A stretch of 64,000 nt of DNA, from assembly GCA_013398295.1 (NCBI GenBank), contig VZSF01003173.1:126492-190491 (forward strand), written 5' to 3'. Below the pieces are notes generated by a model, which was not told the origin of the DNA, searched no databases, and saw nothing but the letters and a program-made list of their open reading frames with translations. Shown piece after piece: positions 13,391 to 23,896 of the stretch (within the stretch, counting starts at the first letter, position 1; every line of letters begins with the position of its first letter). A program made the translations under genes and the position numbers. Source of the stretch: Chionis minor (lineage: Eukaryota > Chordata > Aves > Charadriiformes > Chionididae).

Positions 13391-13468
13391 TAGAATCATA
13401 GAATCATTGGATGGTTCAGGTTGGTAGGGACCTTAAAGATCATCTAGTTCCAACCCCACTGCAATGGG

Positions 13469-13783
13469 CTAGGACACCTCCCACCAGACCTGGTTGCTCA
13501 AAGCCTCATCCAACCTGGCCCTGAACAGTTCCAGGGATGGGGCCTCCGCAACCTCCCTAGGCAACCTGTTCCAGTGTCTCACCACCCTCAGAGTAAAGAA
13601 TGTCTTCCTGATACATAATCTAAATCTACATTCTTCCATCTTAAAGCCATTATCCCTCATCCTATTACTACATGCCCTTGTAAAAAGTCCCTCTCCAGAT
13701 TTCTTGTAGGTCTCCTTTAGGTACTGGAAGGCTGCTGTAAGGTCTGCCTGCAGCCTTCTCTTCTCCAGGCTGAACAACCCCAA
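13469..13783 (-). pseudogene. CR1 ORF2 C-terminal fragment
   Basis: A 104-codon open stretch with the conserved CR1 ORF2 tail: LFSLEKRRLQADLTAAFQYL near residues 3-22, FTLRVVRHWNRLPREV in the last third, then a natural stop. The upstream part continues in another frame at 13826-14062. A frameshift in the roughly 40 bases between them separates the two. This is a transposon relic, not a host gene. Confidence 0.85.
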
Positions 13784-13825
13784 CTCTCAGCCTATCCTCA
13801 CAGCAGAGGTGCTCTAACCGTCTGA

Positions 13826-14085
13826 TCATCTTTGTGGCCCTCCCCTGGACTCACTTGAACAGGTCAATGTTCTTCTTATGTTGGGGAGCTGGACACAGTA
13901 TTCCAGATGGGGTCTCACCAGAGGGGAGTAGAGGGGAAGAATCACCTCCCTCAACCTGCTGGCCATACTTCTTTTGATGCAGCCCTGGATATGGTTGGCC
14001 TTCTGGGCTGCAAGCTCACTTTGCCACCTCACGTTGAGCTTCTCATCCACCAACACGCTCAAGTCTGTCTCCTTAGGGCTGCTGT
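13826..14085 (-). pseudogene. CR1 ORF2 fragment upstream of the C-terminal piece
   Basis: Reads [17 protein letters not shown], then [20 protein letters not shown] and VRPHLEYCVQ, in the order found in CR1 ORF2 just after the reverse-transcriptase catalytic region. The frame is then lost. The copy is truncated at 14085, where non-CR1 sequence begins. Confidence 0.85.
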
Positions 14086-14086
14086 A

Positions 14087-14104
14087 ATTGTCTAATTAGA
14101 CAAT
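14087..14104. repeat. Perfect 18-bp palindrome at the CR1 5' boundary
   Basis: ATTGTCTAATTAGACAAT is its own reverse complement and sits within 2 bases of the truncated 5' end of the CR1. The core TAATTA is a generic homeodomain-type site. It could be chance in AT-rich DNA, and no function is claimed. Confidence 0.8.
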
Positions 14105-14344
14105 GAGAATTGCTGCATTTTTTTTGCAAAGGATTTGTTTCTTTTAACTTTAGGGACCTATAATGTAAAAGTCTACATGTAAGTAGTGCCATTACATTTG
14201 CTGGAGGCTGAGGGCTTGTTTCATTTACTGTTACATAAGTGTCTAGTCCCATTGAGATGATCTAAAGTATCTGAGATACTCCAAAGGAGCTGGCATTTAC
14301 AAGTCTTGAATATCTGGGGAAAATTGGCCTTTGGCAGTAATATT

Positions 14345-14510
14345 TTCCATTGAATATAGATGGCAAGGTTTTGGTGAAGGTTGGGGAGGCTGCCAGGGTG
14401 ATCTCTGTAAGGAGAGGCTGGGGCTGCCCCGTGCCAGACACAGACAGTTCTAGGCAGCTCCAACTGGCACAGCTGAGCCCCTCAGCTGAGCTGGCACCTC
14501 CTAAACAATC
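14345..14510 (+). mobile_element. LTR fragment (5' part), related to 17420-18231
   Basis: The GGCAAGGTTTTGG start, then GGCTGGGGCTGCCCCGTGCC and CTGAGCTGGCACC segments, match the reverse complement of the right end of the decayed LTR at about 18135-18231. Antisense translations of the two share VWHG-A-PASP. So this is a piece of the same LTR family in the opposite orientation. It is wedged between a CR1 and another LTR. The 3' limit is approximate. Confidence 0.55.
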
Positions 14511-14697
14511 AGAAGAGTATGTGGCCCCTTTTACTTGCCGTGGTAATCAGTCTTTATTTTGACTCATACGCTTTTTAATTCTTGTTCTTCCTTTTTTTTC
14601 CCCTCTCCCCCATTCCAGTGAGCAAGGGCAGTGACCAAGTGGATGGTAACCCACACAGCTGGGGATAGAGGCAGAACATGGACAGCCTATGACGCTT
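14511..14697. other. Unassigned spacer between two LTR pieces
   Basis: Includes a T/C-rich run (about 14588-14612) and a GGGGATAGAGGCAGAACATG segment. It may be a further part of the fragment at 14345, but I could not align it to the related copy. Confidence 0.4.
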
Positions 14698-15242
14698 TGT
14701 CATTGTTTGGGCCGACTTCCCTCAAGCAAGCCGAGCGACAGATGTTCCCTCTCTCCTGCCGAGCAGGAGACAGAGAAGATGATAGACTATGTTAGTAAGA
14801 ACTAAACTACTTTAATGAAATATAAAGAATAAAATAATAAAAAGAAATTAATGAAATATATACAAAACCATATCAAGCTCCCAAGATGTCAATCATGTTA
14901 CGAGCAGGCACCGGGGAAGTCCCAGACTTCCCACGGTCAGTTTTGGGTCACCTGTCCTGCCCGCTCCTCCCTACACGTGTGACACCTCTGTGCTTTTCCG
15001 TTTCCAACCCTCCAACGGGGCAAATAACAAAGTGAGCTGACCTTGGTTGTTATAGCAATAAGTATAAGCAAGGGCCTCTCTGCATATCGTGCCTTGGCAT
15101 CAGCTATAAACATTGGCCTTCTCACTCTGAGAAAGAGCAGTTTTCTGCACAATATGTTGTTAATTTCAGCAGTTAGAAGAGGCCTAGTTAGAAGGCAGAA
15201 TTACTGAACAAAACTAGTCCTGTTTTACCTCAAACCAGGACA
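14698..15242 (-). mobile_element. LTR, family B, with internal deletion
   Basis: On the minus strand it starts TGTCCTGGTTTGAGGTAAAA and ends in CAATGACA. It matches the LTR at 23897-24617 along both ends. Compared with that copy it lacks about 183 bases (24127-24309 there), which hold the TATA-containing promoter core; only about 6 unrelated bases replace them. Flanking pentamers CGCTT (14693-14697) and CACTT (15243-15247) differ by one transition and may be an old target-site duplication. No retroviral genes are attached. Confidence 0.8.
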
Positions 15243-16160
15243 CACTTCAAAAGATGCTACATGCCCATTGTGGGAAAATGAATTAATGCTTTAGTTGTTA
15301 CAATCAAAGGTGTCTAAAGATTTGTTCAAATTGCCAAATGACATCTACTTCAGACTGAGAATATTTGAGAGTCCTATGTTCAGGCAGCTGAATCACACCC
15401 TTACACTGTGTAGACCTAAAATTAGCTGAACTAAATTGTATCCTCCATGTGATTTACTGTGGTAANAGAGAAGATGATAGACTATGTTAGTAAGAACTAA
15501 ACTACTTTAATGAAATATAAAGAATAAAATAATAAAAAGAAATTAATGAAATATATACAAAACCATATCAAGCTCCCAAGATGTCAATCATGTTACGAGC
15601 AGGCACCGGGGAAGTCCCAGACTTCCCACGGTCAGTTTTGGGTCACCTGTCCTGCCCGCTCCTCCCTACACGTGTGACACCTCTGTGCTTTTCCGTTTCC
15701 AACCCTCCAACGGGGCAAATAACAAAGTGAGCTGACCTTGGTTGTTATAGCAATAAGTATAAGCAAGGGCCTCTCTGCATATCGTGCCTTGGCATCAGCT
15801 ATAAACATTGGCCTTCTCACTCTGAGAAAGAGCAGTTTTCTGCACAATATGTTGTTAATTTCAGCAGTTAGAAGAGGCCTAGTTAGAAGGCAGAATTACT
15901 GAACAAAACTAGTCCTGTTTTACCTCAAACCAGGACACACTTCAAAAGATGCTACATGCCCATTGTGGGAAAATGAATTAATGCTTTAGTTGTTACAATC
16001 AAAGGTGTCTAAAGATTTGTTCAAATTGCCAAATGACATCTACTTCAGACTGAGAATATTTGAGAGTCCTATGTTCAGGCAGCTGAATCACACCCTTACA
16101 CTGTGTAGACCTAAAATTAGCTGAACTAAATTGTATCCTCCATGTGATTTACTGTGGTAA
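14772..16160. repeat. Direct duplication flanking the gap base at 15466
   Basis: Bases 14772-15465 (694 bases) recur at 15467-16160 with no difference that I can see, on either side of a lone N. The copied block begins inside the LTR and ends in unrelated single-copy flank. Zero divergence over a block ending at an N points to an unmerged contig overlap rather than a real duplication. Confidence 0.88.
15467..15937 (-). mobile_element. Duplicate part of the family B LTR after the gap
   Basis: Same sequence as 14772-15242, including the same internal deletion, so it derives from the same insertion. It lacks the first 74 bases present at 14698-14771 because the duplicated block starts inside the element. 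Probably an assembly artefact and not a second insertion. Confidence 0.8.
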
Positions 16161-17419
16161 TGCACGTCATTCATATCCCACAGGAATATGCTTGATTTCA
16201 GTCAGTTGGGTATTCTGGAATAAGATATTTTCAATGACTGCTTATTAATCTGTCCTTGTTATATTAGTTAATTTAAATATCAATTACACCCAATTGTGCA
16301 GATCAGAAAGAAAAAGATTAACTTTAAATCCTATTAGGATGGTTGTTCTATAGCATATCTGTGTTTAAATCTACTGGGGTAAGACAATGAAATGACAGAT
16401 TTCTACTTCCCAAGAATATTTTGTATTTGATTAAATACAATATATTATATTTTGCAATTTTTTTCATGATAAAATATAACCCAGGTTTTGGTGTCTGAGT
16501 ACAAAAGAATACTTTTGGTTGGTAGTCTCAAAAAGTTTACTTACTACTTGTTTATCACCTTGATTTTCCCTGTCTTCCCAATTCCCACTTATTTTCTTAG
16601 GCAATTCTCTATTCAGTAACCGTTTCTGTGAATTCCTTCGTTGCTGTCTGTCTCATCTGAAGGCTAAAGGAAACTGTACAGTCATGTCTTTCTGCATTGT
16701 CTGCCGCTTCCAGTGTGTTTACAGCTATTAGATAAGCAAGGGAAGTCAGCTATTGGCCCTTGTAAATGTTTGTAGAATAGCGGTCCTCAAAGACTCCAGG
16801 ACAGGAAATTTGTTCCAGAAGAATCTACTGGACAGAATGGACAATAAGGATCCTCTTTATTCTTACTGCCTATTACAATTGTCATAACATCAGGAGTTCA
16901 CAGTGCATAAGCATTATCATAGTTCTATTTAGTATCTATAAGATTATTTTCAAACTTAGACGCAGAAGTTTAATATTAAAAAATAAAAAGCATATTTATA
17001 TTCCTATTATAAGACATGGAAAGATATGATTACTCTTGGTCATCAGAGACAGTTCGAAGGTAAAAGCAAGTCTCTGACTTGTTGAGATTTTTGCCTAGCA
17101 ATCTCTCTCGCAACACTCCTTTCTAAATCCTCCCAGACTATATTGAAACCAATAGTGTGATGTGGGCATATAATTAAATAGCTTTTCATGTTTTCCACTT
17201 AAACAATGATTATAATAGATAAAAAAGTTTAGTGAATGCTAACATTCTGCTATATAGCTCCCTTCTGCTATATAGATCCCTTCAGTCATAGCTAAATAGA
17301 AGAAACAATTTGTTATCGAGTTTTGATAACTTTATATTACACTCTCTAAGGTGCAATAACATTAGTGGAGTTTATAATATAAGCAATTTAATTTTATATT
17401 TACTTCGTGATAGGTAAGT
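16161..17419. other. No gene seen
   Basis: AT-rich unique sequence without a recognisable exon, RNA gene or transposon. A short local duplication, CTGCTATATAG, occurs twice near 17247-17275. Nothing else stands out. Confidence 0.6.
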
Positions 17420-18231
17420 TGTGATAGCAGTTTGGCCAGCTGCTACACAACCACTCAGTCTCTCTCTCAGTTCTCATCCTCAATCAGACAGGGGAAAAAA
17501 AAAATATGAAAACGCTTATGGGACAAGATGAAAACAGGGAGATAATTTACTAATTAATATCACAAGGAAAACAGATCTAAATTTCCAGAAAATTATTTTT
17601 ATTTATTGCCAATTAAAATAGAGTTGGATGGTGAGAAACAAAGAAAAAACTTAAAGCATCTCCTCCTTATCACACCCCTTTTTTTCCCAGACTCAACTTC
17701 ACTCTTTCTCTCATGACTCTTACCTCTGCCTCCCTGATCAGTGCAGGAGAGGTGGGGAATGGGCGCTGTGGTCCATCCATAAGAGTTCATTTCTGCCACT
17801 TCTTCTTCCTCACACTTTTCCTCTCCTCCAGCATGGGTCTCTCTCACAGTTTGCAGTTTCTTCACGAAAAAAATATCCTCCAGCACGGGCTCTCCATGGG
17901 CCACAGTTCTTTCAGGGCATATCCACCTGTTATGGCGTGGGGTCCTCCAGGGGCTGCAGGGGAATTCTTGGTCCAGCACACAGCATACATCCTTCTCTGA
18001 CCTTGGTGTCTGCAGGGTTATCTCTCACACTATTTTCTTCACTCCTCACTGCCTGTGTGCCATTTTCTGCCTGTTCTTAAACTTGTTTTCCTCAAGGCGC
18101 CACCATCTTGGCTGGTGGGCAAGTTGGAGCCAGCTGAAATGGGCTCTGTCTGGCATGGGGCATCCCCAGCCTCTCCTCACAGAGAGGAGAGCCCCCCCTT
18201 CCCCACCACCTGGACACCAACACCAAATACG
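17420..18231 (-). mobile_element. Decayed LTR, minus strand
   Basis: The plus strand opens TGTGATAGCAGTTTGGCC. It contains AATTAAAATAGAGTTGGATG near 17610 and then a C/T-rich half with repeated units of the type CTCCAGCA-GGG (17826, 17879). It ends CACCAACACCAAATAC. This order matches, from memory, a widespread bird LTR read in antisense: an LTR start at the right end, GC-rich repeats in the middle and AT-rich sequence at the 3' end. It is diverged and contains indels. Open stretches inside it (17599-17979 minus, 17713-18000 plus) are incidental. Its first 100 bases or so are shared with 14345-14510. Confidence 0.65.
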
Positions 18232-19034
18232 TTCTTCTTCTTTTTTGTTAAGAATTTGAGATGTTTTTTCTGACAGTAGCTTAAAAGATGAACAATTCAG
18301 GAGGACACTTACTAAACTTTACCAGGAACCTCTGTCAAAATGGGTGTTTGTATGTAAAGCACAGTGTACTTTGACATTACTGAAATGTTAACCCAAGCCA
18401 CCCAAAAAACTGTAAACTAACACTCTTTAAGGGCTTATATAATTTTTTTTTAATTCTCTATTTTTGCATGTGTTTGATTTCCCATCAATATCTAAAAATG
18501 AGTGAAATTCTACTTAATGCACTTAATGATGGGAAAACTTTAAATGCATTTGGAGTTTGAGTAAGTTTGCCAAATCCTATGCCTATGAAAACTGTTGAAA
18601 CCTACACAGTTTAAGAGCACTGTGACAACTAAATAACAACCGGAAGATACTATTTTAATGTAAACACATTGAAAAACCCTTTCTAGGCCAGGACAAAAAC
18701 AAGGTCATAAAGTAATCCTACTTGATCGCCTCACAGATTATGATAGTAGACCAAGCAGGTATTTTCACTGTAACGAAATTATGGTGTTTTTTTAATAGTG
18801 TTAGGTGCTTAAGCAGTCCTTTGTTACATGGTTTGTACCCCAAACAATTAGATAGCATTAAAAACATTATTCCCTGAAATAACATAGTCATAAAGTTCTT
18901 TTATGCCCTTGGCTAAGTAGGTCTTGGCACAAAATAGATTATTAACCTCTCCCAGACATGTATCCCAAGAATCCCATGTATCATCAGACAGTCCCAAACC
19001 CCTGACACCAATGAGAAAATGTGCAACAAGACAG
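18232..19034. other. No gene seen
   Basis: AT-rich, with short T runs (18441, 18786). No recognisable coding or repeat family sequence until the CR1 that starts near 19035. Confidence 0.55.
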
Positions 19035-20322
19035 ATTTACCCTCAATGGAGGAGGACCAGGCTAGGGAATGTTTAAACAACCTGAATATATATAAATCCA
19101 TGGGACCTGCAAGTGCTGAGGGAGCTGGCTGATGTCACTGCGAGCACACTCTCAATTATCTTTGAAAAGACATGGCAATCAGAGGAAGCTCCTGAGGACT
19201 GAAAGAAAGCAAATATCACTCCTATCATCGAGAAGGGAAGAAGGAGGATTTGGGGAGGTACAGTCAACCTCAGCTTGCTCTTTTGACAGGTGATGGAGCA
19301 ACTAATCATTGAAACCATTTCTAAACAGATGAAGGACAAGAAACTGATTGGGAGGTGTCAGCATGGATTTACAAAGAGGAAATAATTTCTGTCCAACCTG
19401 GTGGTCTTCTACAAGAAACTGACTGGCTTGGTGGAAGAGGGAACAGTAGTAGAAGTTGCTTATCTTGACAATAGTAAGCCTTTTATTAATAAAAGTAACA
19501 GACTCATAGAAAAACTGATGAAGTATGGAGCAGATAAGTGGACAGCGAGGTAGCTTGACAGTGAACTTGAACCACAGAGTTCAGGAGGCTGTAGTCAGCA
19601 GATGAAGACCATAGCGACTCCAGTCACTAGTGGTGTACCCAGGGGGCAATACAGGGGCCAGTACTTTTTGACGTTTTCAGTAAAGACCTGGATGGTGGAA
19701 GCAAGTACACCCTCATCAAGTAAGTACATAGATGAGATAAAAAGCTGGGAGGAGTGGTTGGTACAATGTACGGTTGTGGAAGATGCTGCCATTTACACAG
19801 ACTTCAACACACTGGAAAAATAGGCAAAGAGGAATTTTATAAAGTTCAGCAAAAGAAAATTCCAAATTCTGCCCCTGTGGAGGAATAATGCCATGCCAAC
19901 GTCTTGGAAAGCAGCTTTACAGAAAAGACATGTGGGATGCTGAAGAAAAAAAATTTGGACAAGGGAAGGCTGAGGTGGGATCTTCTCACTGTATATAGGA
20001 GGATGTACAGAAGACAGAGCAAAGCAAAGTCCTTTCAGTGGTGCCCAGTGAAAAGATAAGAGGCAATGGGTACAAACTGAAATACAGTAAAATCCACTGA
20101 AACGTAAGGGAAAAAAAAAAGATTTTGCTTTGAAAGTTATCAGCTGCTGGAACAGGTTGCTCAGAGAGGTTGTGGAGTCTCCATCCCTGGAGGCATTCAA
20201 AACCTGACTGGACACAGCTCTAAGCAAGCTTCTTGATCTGACCTTCTTCTCAGCATGGGTTTGAACTAGATGATCATGAGAAATGCCTTCCTACCTCAGC
20301 CATTCTGACATTCTGTGTGATT
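19035..20322 (+). mobile_element. Old, long CR1 copy with reverse-transcriptase remnants
   Basis: About 1.3 kb of plus-strand CR1 in advanced decay. In order it has an EEDQAR-type segment near 19048; KSMGPAS near 19096 (CR1 usually K--GPDG); RCQHGF-KR near 19355; the reverse-transcriptase VPRGQ segment near 19636, with its FSVKTWM continuation near 19675; REVVESPSLEAFK-like sequence near 20165; and GGTTTGAACTAGATGATCAT followed by a worn 3' tail CATTCTGACATTCTGTG ending near 20322. Many stops and indels are present. It is one of the longest CR1 copies here and clearly older than the one at 33789. Confidence 0.8.
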
Positions 20323-22683
20323 TTGTTTTGTTCATGTGCCTGTTCCATCATGTCTTTAACAGATATATTATCTTTTAAAGGACAGGGACTGGCAATTTAT
20401 TGTAGAGTGGTGAGTTGCCTGACTTAATACTCTGATTTGCCTGGGGTCTCATGATACAGCAATAAATTACAGGATGGCAGCATTAATGTTAACATTAGCT
20501 AACGTTCGATGCAACACTACTGTGCTTTCCCTGTTTCCTACCACAGAGTACATGATCCTTCTTATCACCTTAAAATGTCTAATTTAATCACATATTAGTG
20601 TTTTCTCTTCAGAAAAGTAGACTCTACTTAATGATTCAAGCCACAGCAGAAAAATTTGAAATCATGCTGTTGAAATGAATCTGTGTATTTTCACTTCCAG
20701 CTATTTAGTTGCATATGTGAAAGTACACCCTGTGTACTTTTGTTCTGCAAAATACTAAGCATATTTTTGGCATTTGGATAACAATAAAAACAACCATAAT
20801 GACAAATTGTGACAGTCTGTGCCAGCTGCCTAGATGTACAGTGGGTGTAAATTACAACCATGCTTCAAGGTTGCTGATTCTATGCTGATTTATATGAGCT
20901 ATTTAAGTGCTTATGTCATATTACATCTGCAGTCAGGCAAATTTTGTGCTACAGTGGAAGGATCCAGGGAAAGAGTCCTAAAATCCACTTGCCTCAGATG
21001 AAGTTGCACACGATGAGAGGCTTTCTTGAAGGCTTTCCTCCTCATTGGTAAGATGACCATTTCACACATTCCACTGCTATTTGCATTCTCACTGTGCAGA
21101 CCTTGCATTTATTTAGTAGTTTATTATAGCAGTGGGGTACTATATACTTAAGTTTATAGCCTGACTCATTCCTTGGAGTCCAGTTCACAAAGAAGCATAG
21201 AGAATACCTCCTGTTGGACTCTTTAAAATCTGATGTGTCATAGATATGTGTGTGTATATATATATTTAATGATGAAACTAATTTTACTTACTTCCTCTTA
21301 AAAAAAATGAATGGGAAATTTTATGTTTTCATATCCTGCAATTTTTATGTTATGAATGAAAGAATGTGAAATAAATATTCACGGGAAAATAATTTTGAAA
21401 CAATTTACACCAGAACAGATCCAACTAATAGCAAAGGAACGTCCTGCAATAAAATGTCATAGTTCATATCCAAGGTCATGTCATAAATTTTAGGCAAAAT
21501 TATTTCAGTGGAGTCCTCTGCATCTGGAATCCTGAATAATATGATTTAGGCTGACCTTGCTTCATTATTGCTCCAAGATACCTTGTTAATAATCTTTTGC
21601 ATTTGTACTTGCACGTTCTGTCATGTACTTTTTTTCCTATAGTGCTACAGTTACAGGTGTACTTTAGTTTATGATCTGTTGAACATTTGGATTCTACTGT
21701 AAATGCTGGCATTTGTGCCCTATTGCGAATTCTTGCCAAGCAAACATATGTTTTTCTTTATTGTATTACAATGGTTAGTTCCTTGTGCATGGTCTAACTT
21801 TGGAAACAATGCATGTTATTTACTTGATTTCTGGAAACACCATTGATGTCAACAAATATCTTAAGATATTGAAGAATTATTAAAGCTTGCCAAGCAGGTA
21901 AGTACATGTCAAAACTAATGGCACTGTAAAGGTTGTTTCCTGTCTAGCTTCACATAAATCAGAATTGCAGAAGCTTCAGAGGAACAATATTAATAAAAGT
22001 CTCCATTATAAATAAATAAATAAACAAATGTCAGGTGCAGTTGGTTTTAAAGATTTGTTTACATAGAGGGAATGGTGACCTTCATTTTCTGTTCTAGTAA
22101 TCTACCTTACCTGTTTTTTCTTGTCTACAGTGTTTTTCTCTGTTGGGAGCAAATAATGGTCTTAGTAAATATAATTTTGGAAAGAAAGAAACTTACATTT
22201 GCAGAAAGCTAAAACGTTGTCCTTAACTTCAAGTCAATAATTGTTCATGTTTTCAGTTAAATTTTACTTAACAAATAGAAGATGACTAAAAATTTTAATG
22301 GGCCCCACCAATATAGCTAATATATATACACTTGTTTATTCTTAGTTTGGATTCTTTCAGAAGCAATTTAATTTCTGCTTGTTTGTTTGTGTGTGTGCCC
22401 ATGTAGTTAATAGCTTTTGAAATTTTGCACAGACATAACTTTGCTGATTTCAGTTGGTATTGCTATGCTGCACAGTTGTAATTTTTAATCTTTGTGTATA
22501 ACATCTGAATTTGAATGTGCTGTAGAAGTCTCAAAAATTATTACATTTATACAAATGTCATAAAAATAAATTTGGGCCAGATGAGAGTCCTATTCAGTAT
22601 TCCAGCTATGCACTATATGATGACATCTAGTTAAATATTAGAGAAAACACAAGAAAAATAGCAATTTTAGCCAGGTTTCCTGC
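20323..22683. other. No gene seen
   Basis: AT-rich, with a small TG/TA dinucleotide run at about 21248-21266 and an AAAT run near 22008-22025. The 79-codon stretch at 21500-21739 (-) is cysteine- and lysine-rich but resembles no family I know and has no supporting context. Confidence 0.55.
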
Positions 22684-22882
22684 TGTGATGGTTTAACCAC
22701 AGCCAGCGACTAGGACCACACAGCCACTTACTCACTTATCCCTCTCCCCCTCAGAAGGGTAGGGAAAAGAGGGAGAAAAAGAGGGGAAAGGAAGAAAAAA
22801 ATTATGGTTGAGATAAAGATAGTTTAATAGAACAAAATTATGTTCTATTAGGGAAATTAATAATAACAACAACCACCACCTC

Positions 22883-22913
<31 letters not shown>

Positions 22914-23281
22914 AATAATAATAATAATAATAATATGAAAAATNATAATAATATGAAAAATAAAGTAATACAACACACCTCGCTCTTACCACCTAATGAT
23001 TGGTGTCCCAGTTCTTCCAGGGCAGGGATTACAGATCCCTTCTCCCCAGACAACCCCCATTTATATACTGAGCATGACATCTAAGGTGTGGAATATTCCT
23101 TTGCCCAGCTTGATCTGTTTATTCTCCCCCTCATCTTCTATGGGAAGCTGAAAAAGTCCTTGGCTAATATAAACATCACCTGGCAACAACTGAAACAATA
23201 TGTATTATCAACATCATTCCCACACAAAATCCAAAACACAACAGAAAGAAAATTAACTCTATCCCAGCTGAAAGCAGGACA
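22684..23281 (-). mobile_element. ERVL-like LTR, family A, minus strand, interrupted by a gap
   Basis: Plus-strand start TGTGATGGTTTAACCACAGCC and end CTATCCCAGCTGAAAGCAGGACA are the reverse complements of the family A ends (compare 40143-40624). On the minus strand the TATA box reads TATATAA (near 23061-23067) after CATGCTCAGTA, and ATTAAA (22823-22828) is the poly(A) signal. The middle is an AAC/AAT microsatellite holding the N at 22944. Flanking pentamers CCTGC and TTTGC differ by two C/T changes, so an eroded target duplication is possible. No internal retroviral genes. Confidence 0.8.
22861..22961. repeat. AAC/AAT microsatellite with a one-base gap
   Basis: Runs of AAC change to runs of AAT, then the N at 22944. 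The 17 bases before the gap (22927-22943, ending ATATGAAAAAT) recur straight after it (22945-22961). This is a classic place for an assembly break inside an LTR's simple repeat, and the true repeat length is unknown. Confidence 0.85.
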
Positions 23282-23697
23282 TTTGCAAAACAAGGCTCTG
23301 TGAATGCAAGTATTTCATTCTTAAGCATAGCTTTTGGATCCACTGACTGATTTCAAACTAATGGGGCAGAACAAATGATGNATACTGAGCATGACATCTA
23401 AGGTGTGGAATATTCCTTTGCCCAGCTTGATCTGTTTATTCTCCCCCTCATCTTCTATGGGAAGCTGAAAAAGTCCTTGGCTAATATAAACATCACCTGG
23501 CAACAACTGAAACAATATGTATTATCAACATCATTCCCACACAAAATCCAAAACACAACAGAAAGAAAATTAACTCTATCCCAGCTGAAAGCAGGACATT
23601 TGCAAAACAAGGCTCTGTGAATGCAAGTATTTCATTCTTAAGCATAGCTTTTGGATCCACTGACTGATTTCAAACTAATGGGGCAGAACAAATGATG
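23065..23697. repeat. Direct duplication flanking the gap base at 23381
   Basis: Bases 23065-23380 (316 bases) recur at 23382-23697 without a visible difference. The block starts in the LTR promoter region and ends in flanking DNA. As with the other three gaps, an unmerged overlap explains it best. Confidence 0.87.
23382..23598 (-). mobile_element. Duplicate part of the family A LTR after the gap
   Basis: Same as 23065-23281: the LTR's 5' half up to the TATA region, read on the minus strand. The following 99 bases repeat the flank of the first copy, so this is probably not an independent insertion. Confidence 0.8.
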
Positions 23698-23896
23698 TCT
23701 CTCAAACATCTAAGTTTCTAGACGTTTTATAGCAGATGGCTAGATAAAGGAGGAAAAAACCCTAATAACTTACGATCGTGCTGGTTTCATAGCTGAACAC
23801 AGCAGCCTGCATGTCTCTGACAGAATATACTGCAGATAGAGATTGTGGGTATATGCAGGGCTAACAGTAAAAGACAATGTAATTCAGTTAAGAAGA

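Larger units (their letters stand above)
13391..14085 (-). mobile_element. CR1 LINE, 5'-truncated, minus strand
   Basis: On the plus strand it opens with TAGAATCATAGAATCA, the reverse complement of the CR1 3' repeats. It then runs about 695 bases into the C-terminal part of ORF2. In translation (minus strand) it reads SVLVDEKLN, then [19 protein letters not shown], then VRPHLEYCVQ, and after a frame break MGLFSLEKRRLQADLTAAFQ and HWNRLPREV. These motifs appear in order, as in other CR1 copies here (34148-34679 and 63281-64000). It has lost the endonuclease and the reverse-transcriptase core and cannot move by itself. Confidence 0.92.

Noticed and set aside
14772..16160. Two independent family B LTR insertions
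   Set aside because: The second copy begins inside the LTR, carries the same private deletion and continues into the same unique flank; it is one insertion shown twice.
17599..18000. 126- and 95-codon stretches on opposite strands
   Set aside because: Both fall inside the decayed LTR at 17420-18231; incidental.
19793..20227. 144-codon open stretch on the minus strand, the longest stop-free stretch noted
   Set aside because: It is antisense to the old CR1 at 19035-20322 and reads as phenylalanine-rich sequence with no motif; not a gene.
22732..23080. Stretches coding for runs of tyrosine, leucine or cysteine across the gap
   Set aside because: They are translations of the AAC/AAT microsatellite in an LTR and contain the unknown base.
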